From contig NW_026570364.1 in assembly GCF_019649055.1 (NCBI RefSeq), positions 124,001 through 188,000 on the forward strand: DNA of 64,000 bases, given 5' to 3'. The position numbers were made by a program, and so were the translations under genes. This document shows positions 36,312-48,977 of this stretch, one piece after another. Position 1 is the first letter of the stretch, and the number at the start of each line of letters is the position of its first letter. Origin of the DNA: Paramacrobiotus metropolitanus. Its lineage: Eukaryota > Tardigrada > Eutardigrada > Parachela > Macrobiotidae. Below the pieces are notes generated by a model that made no database searches, was not told the origin of the DNA, and saw nothing but the letters and a program-made list of their open reading frames with translations.

Positions 36312-38519
36312 CGGAAGCGCAGATTCCTCCGTGCGCTGTATATAGATTTTGTACCGATATGAATTAACAATCACTTGTTACACAGCGTCTTTAAAATTCC
36401 GCGACGGCGCACATCTGACATTGTAAGCGCCCTTTAACCGTCTCACAGACCAAACAAGACGTCGGAAAAAAACAACACCGAGCGCTGAGTAATTTGCTGC
36501 TACTGGGGTGATGAGGAAACAGGTTTGTTACTCACACGATCAGCGTAGGTGGCTCATTCGAGGGGCGCAGTATATGACAGCGCATATATATACAGATACA
36601 CATAATATGTACATATATATATGTGCAACCTGCACACTAAACGTCTCCGGCAAAATCCCGCCTAGAGAATTTAATCAATAATACAGCGCAGTGATGGGCA
36701 AGTTGGCAACTGTCAGTTCACGTGCCGTACCGTCGTCTCTGATTAGTCAAATGAGATCTTGTATGGTTATGTGCCAGGGAGACGCGGAGAATGGGATAAG
36801 GATCAATAGGGATGCTGGTGCAGTGCACCGCGGCCAATTTTACAATGATGAGGAATTTCTTTGCCAGCCGGATCCTGTCAGTATTGCGGCGAGGCTGGCT
36901 CACTGCGGCAGCGGCGGCCATTTGGGTTGTGTGTGCGGGGGTTTTAGATTTTGGAAATGTAAACAGCGGGCCCAAAATCTAAACAAACGCCACTGAAAAT
37001 AGACCGCACACATACACACTGTGTATGTATACGCTCGCCCTGTTGTGTGTCAATATCGATTACTAAGCGCGGCTTCGAGTGGCCGCTTGGCACTTTTTTC
37101 ATTCGGATGAAATGGAGCCACTTGAACAATACAAACGACGCAAGAGGCGATTTCGCGGTAGTAATACTTTTTTATTACTGTTTGGTTTGTTACTGGACTC
37201 ACCAGATAACCAAAAATTACAGAAATTTACTGACACATTAAGAAAACTAAAATTGCGGGATTTTTTCATAATAAAAGGACGCTTGTCTTATCCAATTGCC
37301 AACCCGAGCCTAAAAGAATTACAGAGTTTTTCATGTGCGCCATATTACGTAGCTTAATAGGACATTATTGTGACCTTTTGTACGCCGCTTGAACTGAAGA
37401 GCGCACCCTTGAACAATGGCGATAAGCAAACATATTACTTTTTTCATTACTTTTTAAGGCGACCGGCTTTTGATGTGGATATAATCGAAGGGACTGCAAG
37501 TGAAACGGAAGAAATCCAACATGACGTGTCACGCTCGAAACTATTCAACTATGCGCCATCAAATTTCGGGAGCGGACATTGTCAGCTTTTTACGCAATCG
37601 AATACAGCATCGGTTGCATAAGCCATAATTCACCATTATTGTCGATTGGTGACCTACAGATACATTATAGTGTAAACATTATTTATTATTATCAAAGGAT
37701 GCTTTTACAGTTAGATACCTAATACATAATAGTTACTCGGCTTTTCAACAGTTCACATAAAATATGAGAATATTTTTATTCATCATCTTGTGCGAAGTAC
37801 CAAAAATCAACAAATCAAACTGCAAAATTTGTCCCCGTTTCATCGCTCACTAAAGGTGGCGAGAGACCTTTGTGCGTAGTCTTGATCTGCCGTAAATCTG
37901 ATGCTACTTTTTGGTGATCCAAAGAAGTCTCCTGCAGCTGTACTTGTATGTCAGAATATACGCAAAGAAAAAATCCTACTAGGTTAAAAGCTCGGTAATT
38001 TTTACGTATCCGGTAGCGAAAACAATTGATGAATAACGGTTACCTAATGATTTTCATAGTTGCACCTCTGGAAATGTAATGAGAAATCCTCATACAGTAC
38101 ACACTATCGACTTGACTTGAAAGCAGGGAAGATGGTGTTAGTGTGTTGTACGAGTATATACAGCACATGTATTCGTATATTTCGCAGGCATTTCCAAAAG
38201 GGTTTATAGCCCTACAATCGGCAAATTAAAGCAGTGAATTGTGACAAAAATAGCTGAATTGTAGAAATTCTGAGATCTGAATTAGTGGTAGCGACAGAGG
38301 CTAGCAGCGCATGTATTAGTTATGGAATCTGCGACATAAATGCGTACTATTCCAGATTACATAAAGTATTGATCGAATAATCTCGATTGTCTTTATATTG
38401 CTATCCTACTCCTACCAGCATTGATCGGACGAGGAAGTGGACCAGTGGAGACTTGCACAGTGCAGTTTCGTTTATGCAAAATTAATCTGCGTATTGCAGG
38501 GAGCCAGCCAGATACCAGC
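36312..38519. other. spacer; two in-frame unrecognised ORF pieces
   Basis: Open plus-strand frames at 37079-37357 and 37370-37621 share a frame and are separated by two stops. The first contains YKRRKRRFRGSN and LRKLKLRDFF, the second RRPAFDVDIIEG. I recognise neither, and they have no clear splice signals joining them; they may be remnants of a mobile element or chance. Confidence 0.25.
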
Positions 38520-41049
38520 ATGCACAATCTGCCGTTTGCGTCCTTACTCGGTGTTATGTGCTTTGCTGTCATCAATGGCGTTCTCTTGCCAAATCACGGT
38601 AAGAACCTGCGTTTTTGTTTCGCTAACTTTATGGTAAGACGCGTACTTCAAGTATCTGAGGTGGTCTAGACAGCTTGCGTATTGCAGATGCCAGCAAAGC
38701 TGACAGGATTTCAGACTTCGAACCAACAGAGCATACGTTCCGCCTGGCGAACTATTATCAAGACGGTATGGTTTTACAATGCGGAGAGCCCCCCGCTTGG
38801 ATCTGGGGATATGGACAACCAGGAGAGGGTGTTGACATTGTGATGGATGTGGATATAATTTCGACACGTGTTAACGGTACATTGTTATAATTTTCTTTTC
38901 ACGACATTGTCGAAGTGGCATGGTTTTATGATGTTTGTGACATTATTAGAACACGGGATCTGGGCAGCCGATCTGTGGTTAATGCCGTGCTATAATGAAA
39001 CTTTCGATCTCGAAATTTCGCAGTATATTCGAAAGACGAAGAAGGTGACGACCATCTATCTGCGAAATGTGCGATTTGGAGAAGTGTGGCTGTGCAGTGG
39101 TCAGAGTAATATGGCGTTTCCCGTTGACCAGGGACGTCACCGTGAGTATTACAAAATTTCTACTAAAAACACGTGGTGCTTTAGTGCTTTAACATCCACA
39201 ACAAACGGGCTAAACCCTCGACCATTACAATGCAACTGTTGTAGTAATAAACCAGTAAAAAAACAGTCTGCAGTCATATTCCTCTAAATGGGAAGTCAAG
39301 TGAAAGCACAGTATAATTTCTCAGTACTCTCCGAAGTTCAGGACTAGTTCCTTAATAGGTTACCAGCTCAGGTGTTTTTCAGCTATAGTGGTTTGGTTTT
39401 ATACTTACGTTTGGTAAATTGGTGTCAACATTTGAAGTTTCTTGTAACTTAGATGTTTAACGGCACGAATGAACTGGAAGCTTCAACTCGGCTCGATCTC
39501 TTCAAAGTAATGAGAATCCTCCCTTCGGAATCGCCACACCCGCTAAAAGAACCCACAATTATGCTCAACTGGACGAGGGCTAATCCACAGGTCCTGCGGG
39601 AATTTTCGGCAGTCTGCTGGGCAACAGTGCGCCGTATCTACGAAGATCTGCGGAATCGATTTAGTACGTTCCTCGCTCCTTGTAAATGGGTGTTCCGTGG
39701 TAACCTTTACATTACCAGCATGCTTTTAATTCACAGATGATTCTGTCCCCATGGGACTGGTCGGAGCGTACTACGATGGTACACCAATCCGTGCCTGGTC
39801 TCCACCTCAGGTATTCAGCAAGTGCCGTTCCACCACCAGCACAACGAACAGCAGCGAAAATCAGTTTAAGGGCCCGGAAAAAGACTCCGTACTGTGGAAT
39901 GCGATGCTTGCGCCTTTGAAGTTTATGACCTTTAAAGCCATACTGTGGTACCAAGGGGAATCGGATGCCGCTCTACATCCGGATGCTTATGCCTGCATGT
40001 TTGAGAACTTTATTTCCACATGGAGAGAATCGCTTACGTACTGGAGTAAAACGACGCCCTTTGGATTTGTGCAGATCGGCTGCCAAAATAACGAGTCAAT
40101 ACCGGATGGAACGGCGTTAGTCCGCTGGCATCAAACGGCCGATTACGGTTACGTTCCGCAGAAGAAGTTGTTACGAACTTTCATGGCCGTGGCTATGGAC
40201 CTCCCGGACCCACATTCGCCCTATGGATCGTAAGTGGAATTTAGGACAATATTGTCGTTCCGCCACATATTACTGCTAAAATGCAAGCTGCGGAAACACT
40301 CGATTCTCTGATTATTATGTACAAAGCCTGCGCGTGTAAAAACCAGTGCGACCATATGGTGCAAAACCGATTTTCGGAAAGAAGACTAGGGTAAACGAAA
40401 TCGGGATTTACCGTGCAACAATGTGCACGATCGATCAGTTTTATCACTGATGCTTAGTCACATGGTCTACTGGTCTAGCTATTTCACGAAAATATAACGT
40501 TTTTGTATGTATAGTGTTATATGCCTTGTACAGAATTCATCCGAGGTACAAAGAGGAGATTGCGCAGCGTCTGTACACCGGAATTATGTCCGTTGTGTAC
40601 TACGTGCACAAACCCTTTCAAGGTCCCTTTCCGCGACGTATTCAGCTGGTGGATCGGCATGTTTTCATTCAGTACGACCAAAGCATTAACTTCATATGGA
40701 ATAGCACGGACACATTTGAAGTAGGTTTTATTAGTCTCTGAAATTTGCATCGCATTTAAAAGGTCAATTTTTGGAGGTGTGCTGTGAAGTGGATATAACG
40801 GGTTCCGACAGCTGGAAACGTTGCAGAGGGTGGCACGCAGTCACCAGCGAATTTACCACAGGAGGTGATGAAGTCAAGCTCAAAACAGGTCCGTGCAGGG
40901 ATAGGGCACGCTTTGTCCGGTATGCGTGGAAGTTGACGCCCTGCGCATATAAGAACTGTCGGGTCTATGCCACCGATGATCTGGGTGATGAGCGAGGGCT
41001 ACCAGGCCCACCATTCGTTTTACCAACGAACTGGATATCTGAGCAGTAG
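38520..41049 (+). CDS. SIAE: sialate O-acetylesterase
   Basis: Seven exons: 38520-38598, 38688-38876, 38950-39141 (3' edge uncertain), 39453-39663, 39737-40229, 40534-40720, 40777-41049. The start MHNLPFASLLGVMCFAVING is a signal peptide. Family landmarks in order: FRLANYYQDGMVLQ, WIWGYGQPGE, EVWLCSGQSNM (catalytic Ser in GQS), FNGTNELEAST, MGLVGAYYDGTPIRAW, AILWYQGESDA, then SPYGS-IHPRYKEEIA (catalytic His). The enzyme removes O-acetyl groups from sialic acids in the lysosome or outside the cell. The donor closing exon 3 is not settled: a GTGAGT at 39142 has a good sequence but the wrong phase, while an earlier GTTGAC keeps phase but trims four residues. The stop is followed by a 79-bp tandem duplication. 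It is convergent with the receptor cyclase locus. Confidence 0.88.
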
Positions 41050-41130
41050 CGGACGTTTTTTTCAACAGTGCTTGCAATGTGAGTCTTTGGCAGCATAAAA
41101 AATTATCACACAGAAGCGTTTTGTATCTCA

Positions 41131-41277
41131 TTTTATGCTATTGAAGTTTCGGATGATTGTGCAATTAGCAAGCGAGACATCAGCCAATTTCTATAATTAT
41201 ACTATGCTATTTTATGCTATTCTGTTTCGGATGATTGTGCAATTAGCAAACGAGACGTCAACGAACTTCTATAACTA
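41131..41277. repeat. 79-bp tandem duplication downstream of the esterase gene
   Basis: TTTTATGCTAT starts copies at 41131 and 41210. Both contain GTTTCGGATGATTGTGCAAT and end in TTCTATAA-type sequence. Copies differ at several positions. It lies in the presumed 3' untranslated or flanking region. Confidence 0.85.
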
Positions 41278-42018
41278 AAACACGGCCGTTTATTTTATGT
41301 AACAATAATTAAGAAACTTAAGATTTGTAAATGGTGTTGGCCCATGTTTAGAAACACAGCGAGCGCTTGTTACCAGTAAATGTACCGTGAAAAAAAATGT
41401 ACACGGCGTTCTGAATGTTTTCCCGGGGCAGACAAAGCGGGATGTGCAGAACCTGGATGCATTGGAGACTTGATGGTGCCGTCCCATGCATCACTACAAA
41501 CTCACCGGGAATTCTCCTTCGAATCCAGTATGTCTAACTTAGACTTGAAGCCCACCAGCCAAAATGTCGACATGCTGCCCTTTCCCTTGCAAATGCAGTG
41601 AAAAATTTTGAAAATCGTTGTGTATTTTGCCGTGAAGAAGATTTCTGTCTCACTTTGACAAAAATTTCTCCTCGTGGTTTAAATAACAAATCAGATGTAG
41701 CCGGAACAAGTGCAACAGAAGCTGAACTGGCTTGAATCTTATCTCCTACGAATAAATTTCACGTCGGTATAGAATTCACCAATTGTTAGCTTTCCTAATC
41801 CCGCTTGTATTCGTGACGGAATGTATGTAGAACCTTTCAAACATGAACGTTAACGACCTGCACCTTCAGAAGTTGACTCCATCCGGCTAGCCGTGTTAAT
41901 TGTATCACCGAATCTGCAGTTAAGCAATGATTATGACATTATGTTGATTATCATGTTTTTTTTTCGACGGTTCGGAAATTCACACTACGCTATAGTCAAC
42001 TGCAAAACAGCCGACAGC
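41278..42018. other. spacer between two convergent genes
   Basis: No exon supported. A plus-strand open frame at 41380-41601 (with CTRRSECFPGADKAGC) has no recognised family or splice context. Confidence 0.3.
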
Positions 42019-45000
42019 TTACAGACAGTATCGTGGCAAACGGTCTCCCACAACGCCGGTTACGATCGGTCCTGCAGAATATCGAAAATAGCTGGTCGAT
42101 TTTATCACCAAACATTAGTTATTGCAGTTGCATCGAAGTTAAAGAAGCTGCGACATGTGTTTTTGCAAAGGTCGACATCAGTGGAGTCACTTACAAATGT
42201 TACTGACTAACCGGTGTGAAATCCTGTAATAAATTTCAGCTGTACTTCGTTGGATCGTATGTTGACCTTTTGAGCCGCATTCCAACGTTAGCGCACACGA
42301 TGCTATTTCCGTCACATGTTTCCTTCCGTTGCGCTTTGGTAGACAACTGGCAATCTGCAACACACCAAGACTATCAATTGTTTAGGAAAAAATAAACCAT
42401 GAGCGGTCAAGTGCTTAAAAATGGTAGAGTGATTTTAAGTACCAAATAAACATCGTTCGTCGTTTCCACTTTGTACACATCAAACATGGAGATTTCATTG
42501 TCGATCGTCAAATACAGCGAATGCATAATGGCAGTCAGATGTATCGGTGAGCATTTGGAAGCAATGTTCGCAAAATCTTCGATGGCATTGAATAAGATTG
42601 TCACCGATTCAAACTGTTCTGGCTGTACGAGTTGTCCAGCTATCAAACTTAATGCCACAGATCTACAAAAAAACTGATTTCAAAAACACACATATATTCC
42701 GGTTTTGATTAATGTGACAAACTTGGGGAGTATTTCAAATAAGAGTTTCTGAATTTTTCCTTTCTCTGTCAGCAGTTCCACAGTACGTTCGGCTATCATC
42801 TGCTCTAGTTCATCCGCATAACATTGCAGACGTTTAAGAAGGTCATCCACCATCGTACAGCCAGCTTTTCCGCGGATTCGCCGGAAGAGTTTGTCTACAT
42901 CGGCCATGGTGGGCCGATCCGCTGGATCTTCTTTCCAACACAGTTGCGCCAAGTTGCGCATTCCCCCGGCTTTCACTTCGTCAAATGAGATTTTCTCCAA
43001 ATTTGGTCGCTTCAGTGGCCCCTTTCCTTCTTTCACTTTCTCTATAATTTCTGTGGTAAAATTATTAGCGCAACTTAAAACCATTTTAAAAAGAAGCGAA
43101 ATTGAATAATATTTTATAAAGATTACAGCTGCTGCATCTACCATGTACCACATCTTAAAAAATATTATGTTTTTGATATAGGTACCCAAGCTTCCCTAAC
43201 TCCTGCGTTATATCAATTAATTAATTCTCATTAATTAGCACACAGAAAGCCGAAAACTTTGGTCTCTATAAGTTAAGCAGAAAGCACAAACTTCTACTAT
43301 TCTGATTTTTATACAAGTACAGTATATTCATAAATATTTGAGTGGTTTAGTTACTATAGACTTACCAGCATATTTATTGCAGTCCGAGGAAATTTTGTAA
43401 GGATCGCTCAGTAAACAGAATTCGCTCAGTATAATAGAAAAGGCGTAGATATCTGCCGTTTGCTTTGCACTAGTAGAAGGAGATCCAGGTATTCGCAACA
43501 GTTCGGGCGCTGTCCAGATTTTCTCTTCCGCTGACAAATGGCTTTCAACATTTAAATCTTGCAGTGCATAGTCGGTTATTTTGACCATAAAGCGCGTTAA
43601 CGAGGTACTTGGAACTACGCAACCGTCCATGACAGTGAATCCATGAACGATGAATAAAATTTAGTCCCTGTAATGAAGCCAAAAGAGGCAGGCAAAAATA
43701 AAAATCACAGAACGACTTATTATGGCTATCATAAACAAGATAATTTTTTGCACAGTTAGTGCTAAATTCGGTACAGTAGTGGTTTCCAGAGCACTCTTTA
43801 CTGTATTTGTTGTAGCCGTACAATACTTCACCTCGATAAGGTCACCCAGCATAGACAGTCGGAACGATGTCTCCAGCATAAACGAATCGCCACTGCGGGT
43901 CAGCTGATGAACTGATCCTTTTGGACAAAATTCGCACAAAACGATTCCGCGGTCTTCTTTCACCAAAATGCCACAAACTTTGACCAGCTTATCGGACTTA
44001 GTTGTTCGAAGCTAAAGAATATTTGCTGTACATTGTTTTATACCGTCGTATTAAACAAAGAAAATAATTATCGGTTACTGCTAATATAAAGTCTTACGCA
44101 CTTGTGCAATCAAATGTTCGAGTTTTATGAAAAGATTTGGACTATGTATGCAAATAATGTACGATGTAATATGCGCATGTCGGCAAGAATAAGCCTTACG
44201 TGTTTTAATTCTACAAGCGTTCGATCGGAAATTTTCACAGGCGAAAAAGGATGGACTGTTACGCGAGTCGACTGTATCATAGCTGGTTCGCCGGTTCGCT
44301 CTTGATCCTGGAGAGAAACGGGACAATTAGTGGCCAAATTGCATAAGGTCATGCTCAGTGCTTGGAAACTTGCATCCTTGGTTTTTGTAGCAGTTCTAAC
44401 TCTAAACGTGATAATGTAGAAAATGTACGGTATCACCCTTTGGTTAAATAAAATTTAAAAGGGATATGTTTACTGTAAACGGGCATTATACTGTAGTTTG
44501 GGCAGTTTTACCTGAAACTGCTCAGGTGCGATCTTCCACCATTTAGCATCAGCCTCGGCAGCTGTTTTGCTCCTCATGAATCTGCAATAGCCACACTTCT
44601 TATCGTCTAGAACTTGCAAGAAAAATGCTGAAAGTACAAAGCAAACGATGAAAAAATAACAAGAAACAATACGAAGCTTAGCAAAACAATTTGAAGACGG
44701 CGAACGAAAGGAAAAAATTCCACGATAAAATTCAATGCATGTGTACGTACATTATGGTTCCAGTTGTAGCGGAAACGAGAAGTATTACACCAACAGCGGC
44801 CGATCCAGCAGCAATAAACACGGTTGGACTTTCTGAAATTTGCGAAGAAAACACTGTGAAGCTGCAGTAAGTTATAACTGTGCGTCTAGTGTGAGTAGAG
44901 TACCGCTGGTCCGGTAAAATATTCCTGAAATTGTTACAAGGTGCGATACCAGATTTCAAATAACACAACGTACTAGCAGGGTCGCATTTAGGGTTGCTTC

Positions 45001-48000
45001 CGGTGAATCCACAGAATGGTTCATTTGGAGGTGGTTTATCCAAATACGGCCACTCAATGTCAGCCACAATTTTTGCTACTTGAGCCGTCTCAGGGAAGTC
45101 GACCACTTTCTGTCCAGTAAAACAGAAGAACGTGATTCTTAACAATAACATTTATACTTTTCATGACATATTCATACACATAATCAATTTATTATATACT
45201 CTGTACTCAAGAGTGCGAAATTGCCTGATTTTCGGTATTTTAGGCATATTCTTATCTAGCTGTATACAAAAATAGCTGTATAGAAAATCACATAGTTATG
45301 CTGTTGATTTAATTACCACAAAAATGCCGGTATTGTAGCGAAAATTGTATAGCTCGTAATGGCCACCAAGATTATTGTGCGCGTCGAGGGTGATTTCACC
45401 ACGTATCCCATGAAACGTCCGATTAGTGAAGCGATTGGCCACCTTCCTTCCATCGAAAATATCTTCCCCAGCCGCAAGCGTTTCGTTAACCACTTGACCA
45501 TAAGACAAAATGGCGTCATAAAACCCAATAGCATGGATGTTAACCTGGAATTTGCATTCATATTATGGTAGACGTTTATCGCTTCAATCGATATTGCATA
45601 ATCGAAAGAAAGATTACATGTGCACACGATTATATTTATTATCATTATTTTCCGGATTTGGTTGTCAGAATAATATATAATTTTGGAAAGCCTTGATAAT
45701 TATACCTCGTCATATGGCGGAATGGATTGGTTGTAATCGCGTATAGCCATTTCTTGTACCGTACGATCGAATTTTCGAAATTGCGGTGAAGATGGTATGC
45801 GTTGCTTAACCAGAAACAAACTGTGATACGCCTCTCGTGCATCCTACAATCAAAATCGTTTTTTGCTCGTATGCCATTTTGCTCCAGTAAGAGAAACGGA
45901 ACGCTTAATCCAGAAATACAATTATAATACGCATAGGCTCTGGATCCAGTGACGCAAGAGGTTTAATTTATTTACTAACCATCGTGCCGATCAACAAACA
46001 CAACAATCAACTAGAATCTGATTACATACATCGTCACTTTCTAATCCCATATCCCATCTAGGCGTGTCAAAGTAATTCTTCGTTTTGAAATATGCACCGG
46101 CAATAAATATGAACACGTCTTCCTTTAATGCGCTTTTAATGTGTTGCAGCAGCACGCATTTCAGTTTGACATGACTGCAAAAGCAGCTTTTTACAAGATA
46201 CTAATAATTTATTTATTATGACCATGATGATAAAATGCTGCACATTTTATGACATACGAGTAATTCAAAGCACTCCCAGCAAAGTATCAGGTGCCGTTAA
46301 ACGTAAAAGTCCCATGTACTGCATGTACAGATACATCTCTACAAACTTATTTCAAAGATTTGTATAACAAGAATTTAACATGGATCATCAGCATGAACTT
46401 ACATGATCTCTCTTTGTGTATCCCAAGGAATGCGCAGCTAGCTGCAGGTAAAATTTGTTTACCGATAACAACGAAATGCTACTGTGAAAAGTTAAGGATG
46501 ACACAGTGGTTCTGTGGCTTTTGTTAATGTTCTCAGATTTCTTACCATCAACATTCGGACAACTTTAATATTTCCCATAATAATGATAACTGCAACATAA
46601 ACCAACACGAATCATCGTTGCGCTGAGTCAGGGCAGGTACTGGCTGATTTATCACGTTTCGCATACTTCGTGACCTTTGATGGGCCTCCCGAATAACACG
46701 CACGATATCTGCGTACATGTCGTTCTTGTTCTTAGTCAGGAACACCGGTCGTGCTTTCAATCGGAGATCCGTCTTCTTGGCAAGATACTCGCTCATGGTG
46801 TACATGGCCCGCCACACTGGGTCCTCCACGTCATAAATCCCCGTGACATCGGTCCAGTTGAAAAGTTTAATTACTTGGTAGAAAAATGTGCCGGCTCGAA
46901 CGTGGGTAAAGGAAAAGCCTATGATGTTCGGATAGCGCACGCGGTTAGCCAGAAAAGTGGCGATACTTGACCCTTCCAGAAGCAGAAGATTCCAATCTGC
47001 AACATAACTTTAGCTATCAAAATGGGCAAGCGATAAAAAGTGCTAATGCAGACACACTAGTCCACTAACTCCATAGCTAAATTTGAACATCAGAAAGACA
47101 TCCAGTCTGCCGCAGAGGTGGTTGACTGGATTTACTGTATTACGTTCAAGTGGAACTTATTCTCTGCAGAACGTTGAGAAAATGTGTTTAAAATTATTAT
47201 GGCACAAGGAAAGAAATATTAACGTAACGCCAGAAGGCTATAATTGTTGGTTTATGGAATCGTAAAGAACATTGAGAGCCAAATAAAGAATAGGCATAAC
47301 GGTATAAATTAGTCATGTTTTTTGAAGGGAAACTGAAAGACAGAAGACGCCGGCGGAGTCTTATATCAGCGCAAAGTGCAAAGCAGGATCTGGTATCGTG
47401 CCGGATTGAAGAAAAATTCGAACGATTGATGATGGACATATATTTTTATTTTGTAGGTGTTGAAACACTGGGAGTGTTCGAGCCAGCTGTATACGCACTG
47501 GTACAAAGTACTTTCCCTAAAAGTCATCTCATAGGGGTCCCCTTAAAAGAACCAACGCGGTTATTTAGGTTAAAGAGGATAAAAATTGCTGCCGTTCCAC
47601 TGTTTACTCTTCGGAACACGGAGAAAAAATTACAAAATGCAATACCTGCCGCAAAATAGTACTGCGGAAATCAAGAAATAAATCAATCTTTAGGTCCAGT
47701 AGTAATACCGTACAGTATATTCAATGGTTCAGGAAAAAACGGACGATATCATAATATCCACAAAAATTTAGACTACAGATAACATTTGCTTGGACGGCAC
47801 GCCAAAGGCAAGGTAACTTAATTAAAGTGAGCCACAGGAAAACGAGGTGAAACCGGTGTGATCGTTCCGCGCCGCTGCACTACAATACTCACTCTGCTAC
47901 CAGCATTAATCGAAGAGTAAAAGGATTCTGTTTTGAGACACTCTGCAGTACTGGATTTTGGATATGGGGGTTCTTCCAATGTTCTAAATTGTAATAATGA

Positions 48001-48977
48001 TGTAGTATCACCGGGCCTGAATTCATGCACAGCATTGTAATGAACATGGTAATTCTGCAACTACAGTACCTAAGAATGTACAGATTTCTGCAGTATTTTG
48101 CGGCAAGTATTGTACTGCATTTTGCAAATACAATAAAATAATGCGTTAGGAGTCAAACCAGTTGTCTTTTGGGGATAAATGGGCATGGCAGCGTTTTCGT
48201 AAAAACGCCGGGTTCTTTGCATGGCACGTGAAAGGGGATCAGGATAACAATGGTGATTGTGTCGAACTGAAGTTCAATAATGCGAATCAGTAATGCGTTG
48301 ACTACGAATAGCTTCCGAAAACTTTTTATAAAAATTTTGGTCTATAAGGAATCAGATTATCAGACAAGGCATAAAAAATCGGTACCCAACTACCCATTTA
48401 CTAAGGGCTGGATAATTTAACTGGAGGCGCGAAGTACTGCAGTAAGTAGTAACATATCGTGCGGAATAACTGGGTTGCCGACTTATACATTGTTTACATC
48501 GACAATCTACGGTTTCAGAGTTTTGAAGAAATTCACTTTACGAAAATGCTGCAATTTACTGCAGGCTGAAAACACTGCGAAGATTTCGAGGTCAAATTTT
48601 ATAGAACATTACTTTGCAGTAGATCCGCCACGATTCCAATGGCAAAGGTGCAGACAGGCCCAAACACCGCCGCCACGGGGTGGGTTCCATTAGCCGAGCG
48701 GTAATACAATTCAGCCACGTAGCTCAAAACCGTCTCTTCGATTCTGTCGCAATCCCGTTCCCACCACTCTTGTACCAGATGTGTCTTTACACTGCAGCCA
48801 CTGAGCCACGCAGTGTCGTATTCTGCACCATTTGCCAAGCAAGGCTGATGGCCGGGCCCACAATGTGCTGGTCAGCAAAAACAGGCGCTCGATAGGGCGT
48901 AATGCCGAGTAAGGTCATGTTACAGGAGAAAACCTCCACAACATAAAACATAAAAAGGAAACCCTTGATTAAGGTCA
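42019..48977 (-). pseudogene. receptor-type guanylyl cyclase (natriuretic peptide receptor family), likely pseudogene
   Basis: Exons (5' to 3'): 48613-48977, 46675-46996, 46030-46174, 45706-45843, 45317-45544, 44974-45109, 44751-44832, 44512-44581, 44200-44307, 43832-44011, 43366-43667, 42723-43050, 42443-42662, about 42267-42354, 42019-42071. Parts in order: signal peptide (MTLIKGFLFMFYVVEVFS), ANF-receptor ligand domain (GPAISLAW, FNWTDVTGIYD, VNIHAIGFYDAIL, NRTFHGIRGEI), juxtamembrane CGFTGSNPKC, one helix (VFIAAGSAAVGVILLVS), kinase-homology domain (CEFCPKGSVHQL, ITDYALQDL), dimerisation helix (EILPK), cyclase domain ([37 protein letters not shown]). Defects: a frame break in the first exon (about 48790-48840), a one-base insertion in the kinase exon (about 43591-43602), the first metal Asp replaced by Ala, and a stop right after RYCL, which removes the TVN..SRMES block. 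Confidence 0.75.
47315..47659 (+). other. ORF with a weak mobile-element-like motif, inside an intron of the receptor cyclase locus
   Basis: A 114-residue open frame on the opposite strand to the cyclase locus, starting MFFEGKLKDRRRRRSL and holding VGVETLGVFEPAVYALV. That motif resembles the VET.G..G..A..L segment that I recall near the end of some retroelement-derived proteins. There is no reverse transcriptase core nearby. It is at best a remnant. Confidence 0.2.

Noticed and set aside
41380-41601. Small Cys-containing plus-strand ORF after the esterase gene
   Set aside because: No signal peptide, splice context or paralogue; the opposite strand is open as well, so it is probably chance.
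42019-42042. 24-nt intron (GTAAGC...TTTTGCAG) after RYCL in the receptor cyclase
   Set aside because: Although the ends look like splice sites, it is too short, and the sequence after it stops at once without the expected FGDTVN block.
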